DNA of 64,000 bases from contig NC_091012.1 of assembly GCF_041146395.1 (NCBI RefSeq), positions 14,622,193 to 14,686,192 on the forward strand, written 5' to 3'. Shown here piece by piece: positions 1 through 11,859 of the stretch. The position numbers and the translations under genes were made by a program. The first letter of the stretch is position 1, and every line of letters starts with the position of its first letter. The notes beneath the pieces are model-generated. The model did no database searches. It worked only from the letters and a program-made list of their open reading frames with translations, and was not told the origin of the DNA. This DNA comes from Eulemur rufifrons. Lineage: Eukaryota > Chordata > Mammalia > Primates > Lemuridae.

Positions 1-398
1 AAAGAAATTGGCATATACATATAATGGAATATTATTTAGCCTTAAAAATGTTCATCTTGACACATATTACAGCAAGGACAAAATGTTGAGGATAATATGT
101 TAAGTAAAACAAAGCAGTCATAAAGAAACAGTCACTGTATTATTATACTCATAAAGTATGTGAAGTAGTCAAACTCACAGAAAGAGACAGTAGAGTGATG
201 TTTTTCAGGAGCTAGAGAGAGGTAGAAAGAATCATTTCTTGTTTAATGTCTATTCACTTTTTGTTTAATAAGATAAAAATGATCTAGAAATATGTTGAAA
301 AACTATGTGAATATACTTAACACTACTGAACTGTATACTTAAAAATGTTTTATATAACAATTTTATGTATTTTACCACAATTAAAAATTTGGCTACCT
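1..398 (+). mobile_element. L1M-type LINE 3' UTR tail
   Basis: The block reads like the 3' untranslated tail of an old mammalian L1. It contains the run leading to an ACTGAACTGTATACTTAAAAATG motif near 326-350 and a TTTTACCACAATTAAAAA ending near 372-389. The left side is cut by the window edge. It is a noncoding, dead fossil; the subfamily is not resolved by eye. Confidence 0.75.
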
Positions 399-570
399 AA
401 AGAGATAATTAGAAAACTTTTCAAAAATCACCTTCAAATAACAAAATTGTTTCTCTCATAAAATAACATAAATTCAAACAATAAATACATTGTGAATTTA
501 AGACTATTTCCTTCACCACTCACATAGATAGGATAAAGCAATCACTGATAACAAACCAGCACATGCACGT

Positions 571-600
571 GCACACACACACACACACACACACACGCAC
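571..600. repeat. (CA)n microsatellite
   Basis: An uninterrupted CA run of about 13 units ends in CGCAC. Several alternating purine-pyrimidine bases flank it on the left. A run of this length is likely to be length-polymorphic. Confidence 0.95.
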
Positions 601-1356
601 GATAAGTCCTGAACAAGCATGGACCATATAAGTCCTGAACCATGTATGAGCAATTTTTATAAAGTCAAAACACACACAGATATTTTATAGGCAACAGACA
701 TATGCCCAAAGTATATAGAAATCATGTACCACATTATTTTAGGTGTACAGAGCTAAACATTATCATCCATTTCATAATATTCAGGCTCAAAATAAAAAAT
801 ACAATGCACTCATCTGAGAAATCATACACTCAAAAGAAACACAGTAATATGGACTTGAAAACAAGAATGAGAGAAATTTTGATACATAAAATACTGAAGA
901 TAACATAGATATACTATTTAAAAATAATTCTTTTGTCTTTTCTCTCTGTACTTTAATGGATGCAAATAAAAATAATTCTTTAGCAATAAATTAAGACCCT
1001 ATCTCAAAAAAAGTAATGCTTTCGATATCTACAATTTTTAATTGCATGCTGCCATGAAGATTGGTACTAGTTTTACATAAAATATAGAAGCAATAATACA
1101 GCCTTCTGAAGTTAAAAAATGCTTGGCATTTCCTAATGAACAACATAAATGTTGTAAAATATGGTATAAATTACTGAAATAAAAAGTAAGGTTTTGGGAT
1201 TAAATTATGCTATCATTTAAATATAGTCTGAGAAAATGGATATTAATTTTAATGATTTCTTCTTGCCTACAATAAACTTGAACTTAACTCCAAACATTTT
1301 AATAAATATTTGGTGCCCACTAGTAATCTAATTTGCTTCGTACATAACAGGTAAAT
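601..1356. other. AT-rich stretch without recognisable gene
   Basis: The open frame at 702-908 is 68 residues of low-complexity, Lys/Ile/His-rich translation with no domain. I see no promoter, splice-bounded exon or clear repeat here. Confidence 0.5.
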
Positions 1357-1671
1357 TTAGCACTTTATTTCAGAACTTTTGAATCTAAGAACCATGAACA
1401 AATTTGACATATATTTCAGAAAGTGAAGCATATAGCAGAGTAACATAAGCGAGATGACAGAATAGGAGGTCTCCCAGTTATATCCCCACAGCATAATGTG
1501 ATAGCCATGCTCAAACAAAGCAGCCTTGATGGGAGTTTTGCACTCCAGGTCAGAGTTTTTGATGCCCTGGTTGAGCCCAAGTTTGAGGAGGGCCATTTTG
1601 AGAAAGCCAGACCATGACCAGGTGGCAGACTTGCCAATAATAGTCCTGGCAAGAGAATAAAAAACGACCAC
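1357..1671 (-). other. Unassigned 104-residue open frame, possible decayed retrocopy
   Basis: A minus-strand frame of 104 residues runs without a stop and ends beside an AATAAA-containing stretch, as the 3' end of a cDNA would. The middle is codon-like (a Trp/Ser/Gly-rich start, then a Lys/Leu/Gly-rich segment, then an aromatic-rich hydrophobic C-terminus). I could not match it to a protein family. No flanking duplication or long A tail was found. A second frame on the same strand (1416-1673) is also open, which weakens the coding case. It could be chance or the 3' piece of an unidentified processed pseudogene. Confidence 0.2.
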
Positions 1672-3487
1672 ATCCCACTTTAACCTAAGCTATAGCCCAT
1701 TTGACCTTGATCTTGCCACTAGCACCATCTGTCAAGATACACAGGAAGATTCATATCCACCTGAGTCTCAGGTGAACAGGCCTGCAGACCTTGGTCCTAT
1801 CTTTGGCCACTGAATCAGCCTAAAACCCACCTTTTTCACCTCTCAGCCATGGTATGGGAAAAATCCTGCCCACATAGGAACACTCAGGGAAAACACTCAT
1901 CTGTGCTCCTGAATATAGAACCACTAAGAGAAAAAAAAAATAATAACGTTACCTTTGGGGCCCTGCTGACTTCTTAAAATACTATTGAAAAACTGCCATT
2001 TCGCTCCTCATCACAAACACCCATTCCTGTGACCCTCTGCTTTTGTCTTTGCCTCGACAACTCAATTCCAAAAAGCCAAGTCAGAGCTGGAAATTATTGT
2101 GGGAAAGAATAAATGGTGCAGACAAACCCAGGCACACCTCGACCCTCTGTGAAGAAAAACCACAAGATAAGCCCCCAATCTTCAAGTGAAGTAAGGCAGG
2201 ATTTACCTCCGCCTGCCAGCGAGAATTCAGTTCAGGAACATTCAGCCATTTTTCATTTTGTTGCTCTTGGAATCTTAAATGTTTTAACAGAACTATTATT
2301 ATTTTTCAAAGGTGGCAAAAAAATGAGTCCTAAAGGACTGGCTTTCTGTAAACCTTAGAGAACCAAGGCAGATGTTTAGGAAGGTCCAGGAGTCTCCACA
2401 CAAGGGGCCCCTAAAAGCCCGACTAGCCGACAGTGGGTAGTGGGGAAAGACCTGGCCCTGGCCCCTCCCTGTGCCCCAGGCTTTCTTGCTGACCCTGACA
2501 GGCCATAAAACTCCATCCCCAGGGTGGCTCCTCTGTGGTCCTTCACACCTCCCCAGTGAGGAGGAGGAGGAGGAAGACCACCCCCCCGTCCCATTTGTTG
2601 CAGGCTTCCCCCACTCCCCACAGGCAGTGGCCCTGGGAGCAGGACTGCAAAGGAGATGGGGACACGTGAATGATGAGCACGATTGACTTTTTAAAAATAT
2701 GCTCATGCACTAAAAAAAGTGAGACATGAATTTTACATGTTGTGCGCACAGAAAGGAAGCAGCAGATAGGCACTTTCTACACATCTGGAAACAAGAACAT
2801 GAAATGCTGAGACAATGCACTGGACCAGACACGTGAACCTGAGAAGGCCAAAGGTTCAAAGAGCCCCCAAGAAGCAAGTGTGCACAAGAGCGTGTGCCTG
2901 TGCGTTTACACGTGCGTGTGCGCAGTAGCTGTTACCATCCATTAGCGCCTGTCATTTGGCGGATACAGACACATTAGGAAGAATAGAAAGATTGTGATTC
3001 TGTTAATTAAAAAAAAAATCTCTTTTCTTCTGATAGGTCATAAGCCATGGTAAATTTTCAATTTAACCCTCCAGAAAAATTAGAATCCTAGCAGGTTAAC
3101 ACAAATCACCTCTAAGTGGGATGTCAGGGAACTTCACCCAAATCATTTCAATTCCTTTTATGTCCCCATAACGCTGGTGCCTGCAGACCTCGAATTCTGT
3201 CCTCTTCTCACCACAGAGAGAAAAACACGTATCAAAATGCCTACAATCTCTATTCCTGTAGCTTGCAGAGAAATTAGCAGAAGATGGCCTCACCTTTGTC
3301 TATTTCTGAGGGATCTTAGTGTTTTCTCTTTTAATTTCTCTTAGTGTGGTCAGTGGCTGATTACATTTTTATGATAATATTTATAGTTGAACTGTGAATG
3401 TCCTGAAGAATGTTTTCTATTTTAAATTGCCTGTGCAGCAAGGATATAGATCCAATTTTTAGGAATGTCTCCCTTCATATTTTGGTT
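1672..3487. other. Unique DNA, no gene seen
   Basis: Base composition changes from AT-rich to moderately GC-rich. A GAG-rich low-complexity patch lies at 2556-2574 and an alternating GTGCGTGTGCGC-type patch at 2880-2925. Several open frames on both strands overlap at 2299-2773, which is what random GC-rich sequence gives. I see no conserved domain or splice-framed exon. Confidence 0.5.
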
Positions 3488-3700
3488 AAACAAGTAACAC
3501 ACGTTGACCAGGTGCAGTGCCCCGTGTGCCAGCAGATGTTGCCCGCCGCGCACATCAACTCGCACCTGGACCGCTGTCTGCTGCTCCACCCTGTGGGGCA
3601 CGCGGAGCCCGCAGCCGACCTGCACAGCGCCAGGGAGCGGGCCAAGGGACCCTGGCCGCCAGCGCCAAGAGGCGGCGGCTGTCGGAGAGCTCCACGCTGA
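3410..3700 (+). other. Chimeric open frame: host sequence fused to the WRNIP1 UBZ4 finger
   Basis: An ATG in pre-insertion DNA at 3410 reads in frame through the left target duplication into the retrocopy. It covers the whole UBZ4-like CxxC...HxxxHxxxC motif before ending at a stop after 96 residues. The in-frame join depends on a one-base loss at the retrocopy start (about 3505). Nothing here shows transcription, and the last 20 or so residues are out of the ancestral frame. It is most likely an accident, though it is the only part of the retrocopy that could make a folded module. Confidence 0.25.
3488..3503. repeat. Left target-site duplication of the WRNIP1 retrocopy
   Basis: The 16-base word AAACAAGTAACACACG recurs exactly at 5914-5929. 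The preceding bases read GGTT, so the nick context TT/AAAC resembles the L1 endonuclease preference. It marks the pre-insertion site of the processed pseudogene. Confidence 0.93.
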
Positions 3701-5915
3701 AGTAGCCGGACACCCTGAAGGCGGCTGAGAGCAGCAAGGGGGAGGGCGAGGAGGGCGATGATGGCGGCGAGACCCAGAGCAGGGAGAGCTACGACGCGCC
3801 GCCCACGCTCAGCAGCGCCCGCCCCATCTGCGACTTCCAGGTGGCCTGCTCCAGCAGCCCCGGGAGGAAGGGGTCCGGAAAGGGGCCGGCGGCCGCAGCT
3901 GCTACTGTGGGCAGCGCGTCTCCCCACAGCTGGGACGAGGCTGAGGCGCAGGAGGAGGAGGAGGCGCTGGGCGACGGCGATGGCGACAGAGATGCGGACG
4001 GGAATGGCGAGGACGACCCCGGGCACTGGGACAAAGACACCGCTGCCACCGCCGCCACCTATGGGGCCAGCGGCGGGGGCTGTGGAGGAGATCCGGCAGA
4101 TGCTGGAGGGCAAGCCACTGGCCAAGATGCGTCCTGACTCGCTGCAGGACTACATGGGGCAGAGCAGGGCTGTGGGGCAGGAGACCTTCTTCTGCTCGCT
4201 CTTGGAAACCAACGGAATTCCCTCCTCGCTCATCCTTTGGGGGCCACCGGGCTGCGGCAAGACCACTCTGGCTCACATCATAGCCAACAACAGCAAGAAG
4301 CATAGCACAAGGCTTGTGACATTGTCTGCAACAAATGCCAAGACAAATCATGTGCGAGATGTCATAAAACAAGCTTAAAAATGAAAAGAGCTTTTTCAAA
4401 AGGAAAACCATCCTTTTTATTGATGAGATTCATCGGTTCAATAAATCTCAGCAGGACACTTCCTTCCTCACGTGGAATGTGGGACGATCACCGTCATCAT
4501 GGCAACCACTGAGAGCGCTTCCTTCCAGGTCAAGGCTGCTCTTCTGAGCTGCTGTCAGGTGATTGTTCTTGAGAAACTTCTAGTAGAGGCAATGATGTCT
4601 ATTTTAATGCGAGTGATCAACTCACTGGGAATCCACGTCCTAGACTCTAGCCGTCCCACTGACCCTCTGGGCCACAGCAGCAACAGCAGCTCTGAGCCCT
4701 CCGTGATCATAGAGGACAAAGCAGTAGACACTCTTGCTTACCTCAATGACGGGGACGCCAGGGCTGGGTTGAATGGACTGCAGCTGGCTGTGCTGGCCAG
4801 GCTAAGCTCCAGGAAGATGTTCTGTAAGAAGGGTGGGCAAACCTATTCTCCCAGCAGAGTTCTGATCACTGAGAATGACCTGAAGTAAGGCCTGCAGCAA
4901 TCCCACATTATGCATGACCGTGCAGGAAAGGAGCACTGCAACTGCATCTCCGCCCTGCACAAGTCCATGCGGGGCTCTGACCAGAACACCACCCTCTATT
5001 GGCTGGCTCGCATGCTCAAGGGAGGAGAGGACCCACTCTATGTGGCAAGGAGGCTCGTGAGGTTCGCCAGCGAGGACATAGGTCTGGCAGACCCATCTGC
5101 GTTAACACAAGCAGTCGCTGCCTACCAAGGCTGTCATTTTATAGGCATGCCTGAATGCGAGGTGCTTCTGGCCCAGTGTGTAGTCTATTTTGCCAGAGCC
5201 CCAAAGTCCATTGAGGTGTTCAGTGCCTACAGCAACGTCAAAACCTGCCTGAGGAACCACCAGGGCCCTCTGCCCCCGGTGCCTCAGGGCCTTCTGCACC
5301 TGAGGAACATGGCAACCGGGCTGATGAAGGATTTGGGCTACTGCAAAGGCTACAAGTACAACCCCCTGTACAGCGAGCCTGTGGAGCAGGAAGACCTGCC
5401 TGAAGAGTTGAGAGGAGTTGATATTTTCAAGCAAAGGAGGTGCTGACTCTTTTAGGCTATGACAGCAGAAGGATATTTCTTTTTTTAGGAAGGGCCAGAA
5501 AGAAGGAGTAACTGGACTGTGAAGTTGGTTGCCTGGTAGAAGTTAAAACAGACCAACATTTTGTGCCAGAAATTTAAGAGTTCTGTAGGTGGAGGTGCAG
5601 TTACTTCAACTAAATGTGTGACATTGAAATTGTGTTCATTTGCACTCTGTGCAATGGTTATGCTTATGAAAATATCTGGCAGCTTTGTGCAATGAATTAA
5701 TGTTATAAGGAATTATCTATTTGTCATAATATTTAAGTCATAATGTCATTTCAGAATTCAGTTCTGTAGGATTTTTTTCTTTAAAAAATGTATATTCTGG
5801 GTAGTTTTAATTGGTGAAAAAATGTAATTGTGATTTAATACTGCATAGTGTTTTGGGTATTTTTTTATATGCAAAGGTCTTACAAGCCGATAAAACTATT
5901 TTAAATAAAAAAAAA
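3504..5915 (+). pseudogene. WRNIP1: WRNIP1 processed pseudogene, 5'-truncated
   Basis: This is a retrocopy of Werner helicase interacting protein 1, a nuclear AAA+ ATPase (RarA/MgsA family) that binds ubiquitin at stalled forks. Visible parts, in order: the UBZ4 zinc finger at 3515-3576 (CPVC, then HINSHLDRC); the acidic GDGDGD-like linker near 3950-4030; Walker A GPPGCGKT at 4241-4264; Walker B LFIDEIH at about 4412-4432; and the C-terminal domain ending GVDIFKQRRC at 5417-5446. It is intronless, with about 470 bases of 3' UTR, an AATAAA at 5904-5909 and a short A tail. It starts about 14 codons into the parent frame. Lesions: frameshifts near 3505, 3650, 4075, 4377 and 4452, an in-frame TAG at 3703-3705, a TAA at 4376-4378, and a TAA at 4886-4888 replacing a Glu codon. 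No full-length product is possible. The exact ends are fixed by the 16-base duplication. Identification is very secure. Confidence 0.97.
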
Positions 5916-5929
5916 ACAAGTAACACACG
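5914..5929. repeat. Right target-site duplication of the WRNIP1 retrocopy
   Basis: This is an exact 16-base match to 3488-3503, directly after the poly(A) tail. The first As are shared between tail and duplication. Confidence 0.93.
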
Positions 5930-6639
5930 ATAACTTGGATGGAAAATCATAATTCAAAAAATAGAGATGAGAAATAAGAAAAAAAAAGATAATAAAAAGT
6001 CAACATCCCACCCTCTAGAGGTAATCACTGCCAACATTTTGTGTATGGCCTTGGGGACTATGCATATGTGGGGGTCTGTACATGTGCACACACACAAAAT
6101 AACACGTGCACTGCAACACTGTGCCCAGGACTTTGTATACGATGCCCTATTTTCTGCGTACAAAACCCCAAGGCTAGGAAGGATCACAAGGCAAGGAAGC
6201 TGGGTCTCCGGCAAGTTCATAACAGAAGGACTTGAGGACCCAATGTGACCACAGTCTCCTGATGTCACCATCCCCTCTGCTCCTGAGGAAAGATCAGGGG
6301 ACACTTCCTAGAATTTCCTTCCCCATGTGGTCCAGGAAGGAGTCTGCCAGAGAAGCACTGGGGCAGTTGGGAAGAACAGTCTTCATCCTCCATCAGCCCT
6401 TGCATGTAGCTGACCACCCCATGACTGCATGATTTCTGGGTCCTTTCTCTTCGTGGTGTGTCCTAGCTGAGATTCGCAGCTGGCAAACCCGGGGCTAGTA
6501 AGTGATGGGGCAGAGGCCAGAGGTGGGAAGGAAGGTGGGCGGGACAGACCCCCTGCCCATAGAGGAGCACAGGGCCCACCACGCACTGTTACATGGGAGT
6601 CCCCTCACACGTGTAGAACCCGGCTTTGTGGATGGCAAA

Positions 6640-6730
6640 GCTGTGAGAATGTGCAATTGGCCCAAGGCCACACACGGAGCCAATCCATGTCAGAGTGAGG
6701 ACTCAAGCCCAGCACTCTGGCTCCAAAGCC
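6640..6730 (-). mobile_element. MIR SINE fragment
   Basis: The antisense MIR core is recognisable: GGCCCAAGGCCACACACGG followed by the tRNA-related half ending CACTCTGGCTCCAAAGCC. It is old and diverged. Confidence 0.65.
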
Positions 6731-6885
6731 ACTGGGGCCCCGGGAGGCTTCCCTTACACAGAAGGTGCCAGTGGGCCTCACGGTGTGGAGGGGAGAGAGA
6801 CAGCTGCAGAGTTTCAAGGTGAGATGGAACAGCAGTCAGAAGGAATGCAAGGGGAAGAATGCAAGCCTGCAGAAGAGGCAGTCAC

Positions 6886-6906
6886 GGGGGGGGGGGGGGG
6901 CGGGGG
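6886..6906 (+). repeat. Poly(G) tract, potential G-quadruplex
   Basis: Fifteen consecutive G, one C, then five G. This is long enough for slipped or tetramolecular G4 structure and is probably length-variable. Confidence 0.85.
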
Positions 6907-7746
6907 AGTGACTAAAACAACTTCTAAGGCCAGTCCCAGAAGCACAGGGACAAGATACCGGGTCAGGGAGCCTCCACCACAAAGGGCTCTGCTGCCAGAG
7001 GGAAAGGCAGCCCTCCTGGAGCTTGCCTTGACTCAGGCCCTCTTCGTAGGGGAGACCTAGATACTCAGTACCTAGGTCTGACTCCGGGTCCCAAGGAGCC
7101 GTATTCCAGCAGGGTGTTCCAGGAGGGCTGGCTGAGCCTCACACTGTCCTAGACTTACTGCTTCCTAAGTGTGTCCCCTTGAATTTGAATACTCGTGTGC
7201 CTGAACTTTTCTTCTTCATTTTTGTAGTTCTATAATAATTTGAGTCTTTGACTTGTAAAATTAGCTTCTGAGTCATTTTTCCCCCTCAGTGACATCTCAG
7301 CATTTCCCGTCTCCTAGCTGTGCAGCAAATGCCGATTCCTGTCCTAGACCAAAGGCCACAGGGGGAAAGTTCTGACGAGGGACTGAATCAGTCTCCCGAA
7401 AGTTGGAGCAGGTACCAACAGGAACTTGATCTTTATAGCCATGAAAAGGCAACCTGATTTTTGAAATAGCTATTGCCAGGATCCCAGAAGATGCAAGGTG
7501 GGGATGAGGCGCCCTTGCATGTGACACTGACTGTATGTGCTGTGTCTGCATCAACCGAAGGGTCTGTACGTCCACCGGCTCCCCCCTCTGCACGCGTCTC
7601 CATGCGGTGGGCTGCCTTCGTCTCTCTATCACCCTTCTCCTTTCCCTTTTATCTGGTCGTGTTCCATCACTGGAGTACAGATTTATGAATTTTAGCTTGG
7701 TCTTTGTTCCCCATTCTTTAATTTAAATTTACAATGACTAGAGCAC

Positions 7747-8115
<369 letters not shown>

Positions 8116-10800
8116 AAAAAGCAAACAAAAGGAAGTACTTTTTATTAAATAACACTAATTGATTTTTCCTGCAGTGGAAAAGAAGCTCTCCTGCCCTGGT
8201 CACATGGCCTGTGATGAAGATGAGGAGGCCTGTTGTCATCTGTGGCTCTGCACAACCTGGGTCAAGGGTACCTTTCCAAAGAAGAGCATTTTGGAGGCAT
8301 GCCAAGGCCTCGAGTCTTCCAGAAGATGAGAGAACTGATCCCATTGTCCAGGTAACTGGCAGGGACATAGATGATCTGGGTTTGTAAAGAAAACAGGAGA
8401 TGCAGAGAATCCTGTTCTCTGACGCTGTGATCCATTAAAAGAGATTTCCGAGTTCTGTGTGCAGAAATGGTTATCACTTCTGGTGGCAGAAAAGAATAAA
8501 TACAAGCCAATTTAACAAGATGCCCTGAGGCCATTGGCAATGCAGAAAGATTATAAATCAATAGATTTTTTGTGCTTATACACCTTCCAACAATCTCATT
8601 ACAAATAAATCCATAGATAAAAATTCACAAAGCATTCACCTTCTAACAGCTGCTAAAGTATTTGCCCTGATTAACAATTTAAAATAATGTTTACAAATAG
8701 GAGGCTAACTCTGAAAAACAGTTATTGGTAAACCTCAAAGGAAGGAGGAAGGGAAAACATTACTTCACTTTAGTTTTTAACTTCTATTTAGCATAAAATT
8801 ATTCAACCTTCAAACTGTGGTAGTTGGTAATGGGGCAGATGGTGCTTTGATGCCATAAGATATGCATGGAGCAACTCTCTGAAACATCTGTTTTACTCAA
8901 AAATATTTAGGGAAGACTTTATATTTTTAAAAACCTGTCTATACTATAGCATAGGATATGTTATTAGCCATATAAAATAAAATGTAAGATTTCAAATAAA
9001 TTGCTATTTATTGTCGAGTACTCAGATGGAAACACATCCGAGTACCTGAGAGAGGAAGTGGCCATAAATGTACACATATATATGTATACGTAATTAACGG
9101 GGCTCGTTAATGCAGAGCAGCGACTACAACACAGTGCTCTAATCCCTGTGCATCGCAAATGTTTGTTCTCTGGGTTTATTTTCAGAAATGTTACAATGCT
9201 CTACTAACTCATAAGAAATCTATATACATTCCACCCACATTCAGAGTATATATTAAAGAAATGGAGGTATTTAGGGTAATATTAATACTTTACTAGCAAC
9301 CTTAGAAAATTTTCCAGAAACAAACCTTTCACATGGATAGTAGATCCTTTTCCCTGAAGAATCCTGCAGCAGCTAACACAACACCAAATGAGAATCTGCC
9401 CAGTTGAGGGCCAAGCCAGAGAGTTTGGTGTGTGTTCTCAATTAGGTGCTCCAAAGACCAGAGACCAGGGTTTGCTTGTTAGGAACTGCAAAGTGGACAC
9501 TTTTTGCCATTTTATTCTATTTATTAATTTAGTCTTTCATTCAATAAGTACAGCCTGGAGGGAGATCACATCTGTGTTTGGAGAGCCTGGCTGGGGTCCC
9601 AGTGGATTGCACACCAACAGCCTATATTTCTACTTTCCTGCTGATGAAATCTCAGCAATTTGACATTCCCAGGCAAGTCTCCTTCCCAGGGCATGATGTT
9701 GACAGGTATGACGCTCCTACTAAGAGTAACATAATCAAAGGCTACTCAGTATTGGACACTGGCATTAGGGTGAGAATTTTAATAGCTGAGTCTTGACTGG
9801 CCACAGATAAGACTTTTGGGGGAGAACTCATTGGCATCTGCACTCTGCACAATTCTGGCTCTTTTGTCCTAGTTCTCTGTGTCTACCAGACCTACCTGAC
9901 ATGACTCAAATGGTTACTTGTGTTGTGGGATTACCCAGCATTATTTGTGTTTGCTATTAAAAAAATGGGTTTAGTCCTAAAAGGAGACGATACACTGAAC
10001 TAACATGGCATTGTGTTTGTGTCTTCTTGGAATCTTATGTTTCCAGTATGGTGCAAAAAGAGCCCATTAGAAGGAAAATTTCTTTCATTTTATTCATAAT
10101 TCTGATCATTAACATTCCAAATACATGCAAAATACTTTTTAAAACGATGCAATAACTATTAAAAGAATGTGTGTGTATATAGAAAAAATGATAAATTACA
10201 CAATTACAGGTAGGAGTTGTGTCAAAGCAGTGAAATTACGAGTGCTTTCATTTCTATTTCTCAAAATGTGGTTGGATTTCTTGTTGAATAAAATAACAGC
10301 ATTGTAAACCCTTCCATCTATTTCCTTGACATCCCAGTCTGTTTGCAGAATTGTGCATTATGACTTTGAAGACTGTTGGAGACGTGCAATGAGGACTGTT
10401 GCACTGAGAGGCTGAATCATTCTTCTCAGGGAATGGAAAATGCTCCAGTGTTGCCCAGCTTTCTGTAAAGAATAGATAAAGAAAGAATTCATTCCCCAAA
10501 ATAAAGTGGCTTACATGTACAGAAAAACGCCCCTGAAGTACAATATCTGAGACTGTCAAATAAAATATATATGCATATACTTATATTTCAAATGTGTGGT
10601 TGCCTGAGCACAAAAGTAAGAAATCGTTGGAGGGTATAGAAGGTGATAAAGTTACAGTAGAGAATTTCAGAGGCTCTTACAGCTGCATTTTCTGACGTTT
10701 CTCAATCCTGGTGGCTTAGACCATGGGCTTTCATGGCTGTCAGGACAGGAACCTCAAAAAGGGAGGTCATGTCAAAGATTCCTAGATAAAGCTAGATCCC
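8116..10800. other. AT-rich unique DNA, no gene seen
   Basis: The longest open frames (99 residues at 8262-8561 on minus, 101 residues at 10254-10559 on minus) show no domain, no splice framing and no codon pattern I trust. I did not recognise any repeat with confidence. Confidence 0.5.
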
Positions 10801-10989
10801 TACTAGGTGACAGATCCACAAAGAGAGATGGCAAACATACTTGTCTGTTTTGATTTGGGCTCCAGGTGGAGGGATAATAAAGAAAAATTCCTAATGACAA
10901 GCCTCTCTTTATATGAGCTTAAAGTGTCATTTCATACAATTACTGTAGAAAAAAAAATTAAGAAAGCAAAACACTTAAGTGACAGTGTT

Positions 10990-11382
10990 TCTAGACACCT
11001 TAAAATTTTCAATGAATATAGTCACAAAGACCCTGAAGTCACAATCAAATATTACAAAAAATATAAGGAAAAGAGTTATTGTGAACAAGAGTTGGCAGAC
11101 AAACACGAACAAAATGCAAAATCAACCCCACAAAAATTGCAGATATTAGAATGATTATCTTAAAAACTAATATAAAGGTGTTTAATATGTTTAAATGTGT
11201 ATTTTACAAAGAATAAAAGTATGAATGAATTAAGAAGAGCTTTAAAATTTACATTGCAATGTTATGTCAACACATTTGGCAATTGGAGAAAATAACAAAT
11301 TTCAAGGAAAAATACAAATTGTCAAAACCAACTCAAAAAGAAATAAAATAGTTTGAATTGTTATCTATCCATTAAAGATATT
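10990..11382 (+). mobile_element. Old L1M/HAL1-like fragment A, left part
   Basis: From about 11255 the sequence resembles L1 ORF2 between the endonuclease and reverse transcriptase (ACCAACTCAAAAAGAAAT, then ATTAAAGATATT). The same segment recurs at 13080-13155. The upstream part, including the Lys-rich 115-residue frame at 10807-11154, may be L1M or HAL1 ORF1-derived, but I am unsure. It continues after the Alu at 11733. Confidence 0.55.
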
Positions 11383-11697
11383 AGGGGCTGGGCGTAGTGG
11401 CTCACGCCTATAATGCTAACACTCTGGGAGGATCACTTGAGGTCAGGAGTTCGAGACCAGCCAGAACAAGAGCAAGACACCATTTCTATTGAAAACAGAA
11501 AAATAAACTAGCCAGACAACTAAAAATAGAAACAAACAAACAAACAAACATTAACCAGGTGTGATGGGGAGTGCCTGTAGTCCCAGCTACTCAGGAGGTT
11601 AAGGCAGGAGGATTGCTTGAGCCCAGGAGTTTGAGGTTGCTGTGACCTAAGCTGAGGCCACCACCCTGTAGCCCAGACAACAGAGCAAGAGTGCCTC

Positions 11698-11728
<31 letters not shown>

Positions 11729-11732
11729 TATT
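11374..11732 (+). mobile_element. Alu SINE, sense, with 9-base duplications
   Basis: A dimeric Alu body runs from 11383 (GGGGCTGGGCGTAGTGGCTC) to a long A tail ending at 11723. AAAGATATT flanks it at 11374-11382 and 11724-11732. An (AAAC)n patch in the middle linker (11533-11550) and the CTAGCCAGACAACTAAAAATAG linker fragment fit a lemur Alu. It interrupts old L1 sequence. Confidence 0.9.
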
Positions 11733-11850
11733 GACTCTGTCTCATAAAGAAAACACTAGTTTCAGATGGGTTTTATAGATAAATTCTACTAAATACTAAG
11801 ATGTTCTAGAAGTTAGGTAATAATAATAATAATACCCAAATTGAAATAGC
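11733..11850 (+). mobile_element. Old L1M fragment A, right part
   Basis: This continues L1 ORF2 after the Alu (CAGATGGGTTTTATAGATAA, then TTCTACTAAATA, the degenerate site of the canonical GPDGF.GEFYQ block). It ends in a short (TAA)n run at 11819-11833. Confidence 0.6.
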
Positions 11851-11859
11851 TCACAAGAA

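Larger units (their letters stand above)
5930..7746. other. Unique DNA with G-run and one MIR; no gene seen
   Basis: Short open frames occur on both strands but overlap each other. The stretch holds a CACACA patch near 6087, the MIR at 6640-6730 and the G tract at 6886-6906. No splice-framed exon or domain was recognised. Confidence 0.5.

Noticed and set aside
3475..4125. 216-residue minus-strand frame across the WRNIP1 retrocopy
   Set aside because: It is the antisense shadow of the GC-rich acidic-linker region of the pseudogene.
10807..11154. 115-residue Lys-rich frame as a possible small gene
   Set aside because: It lies in sequence running into old L1 DNA and has the composition of decayed L1 ORF1. 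No independent gene signal.
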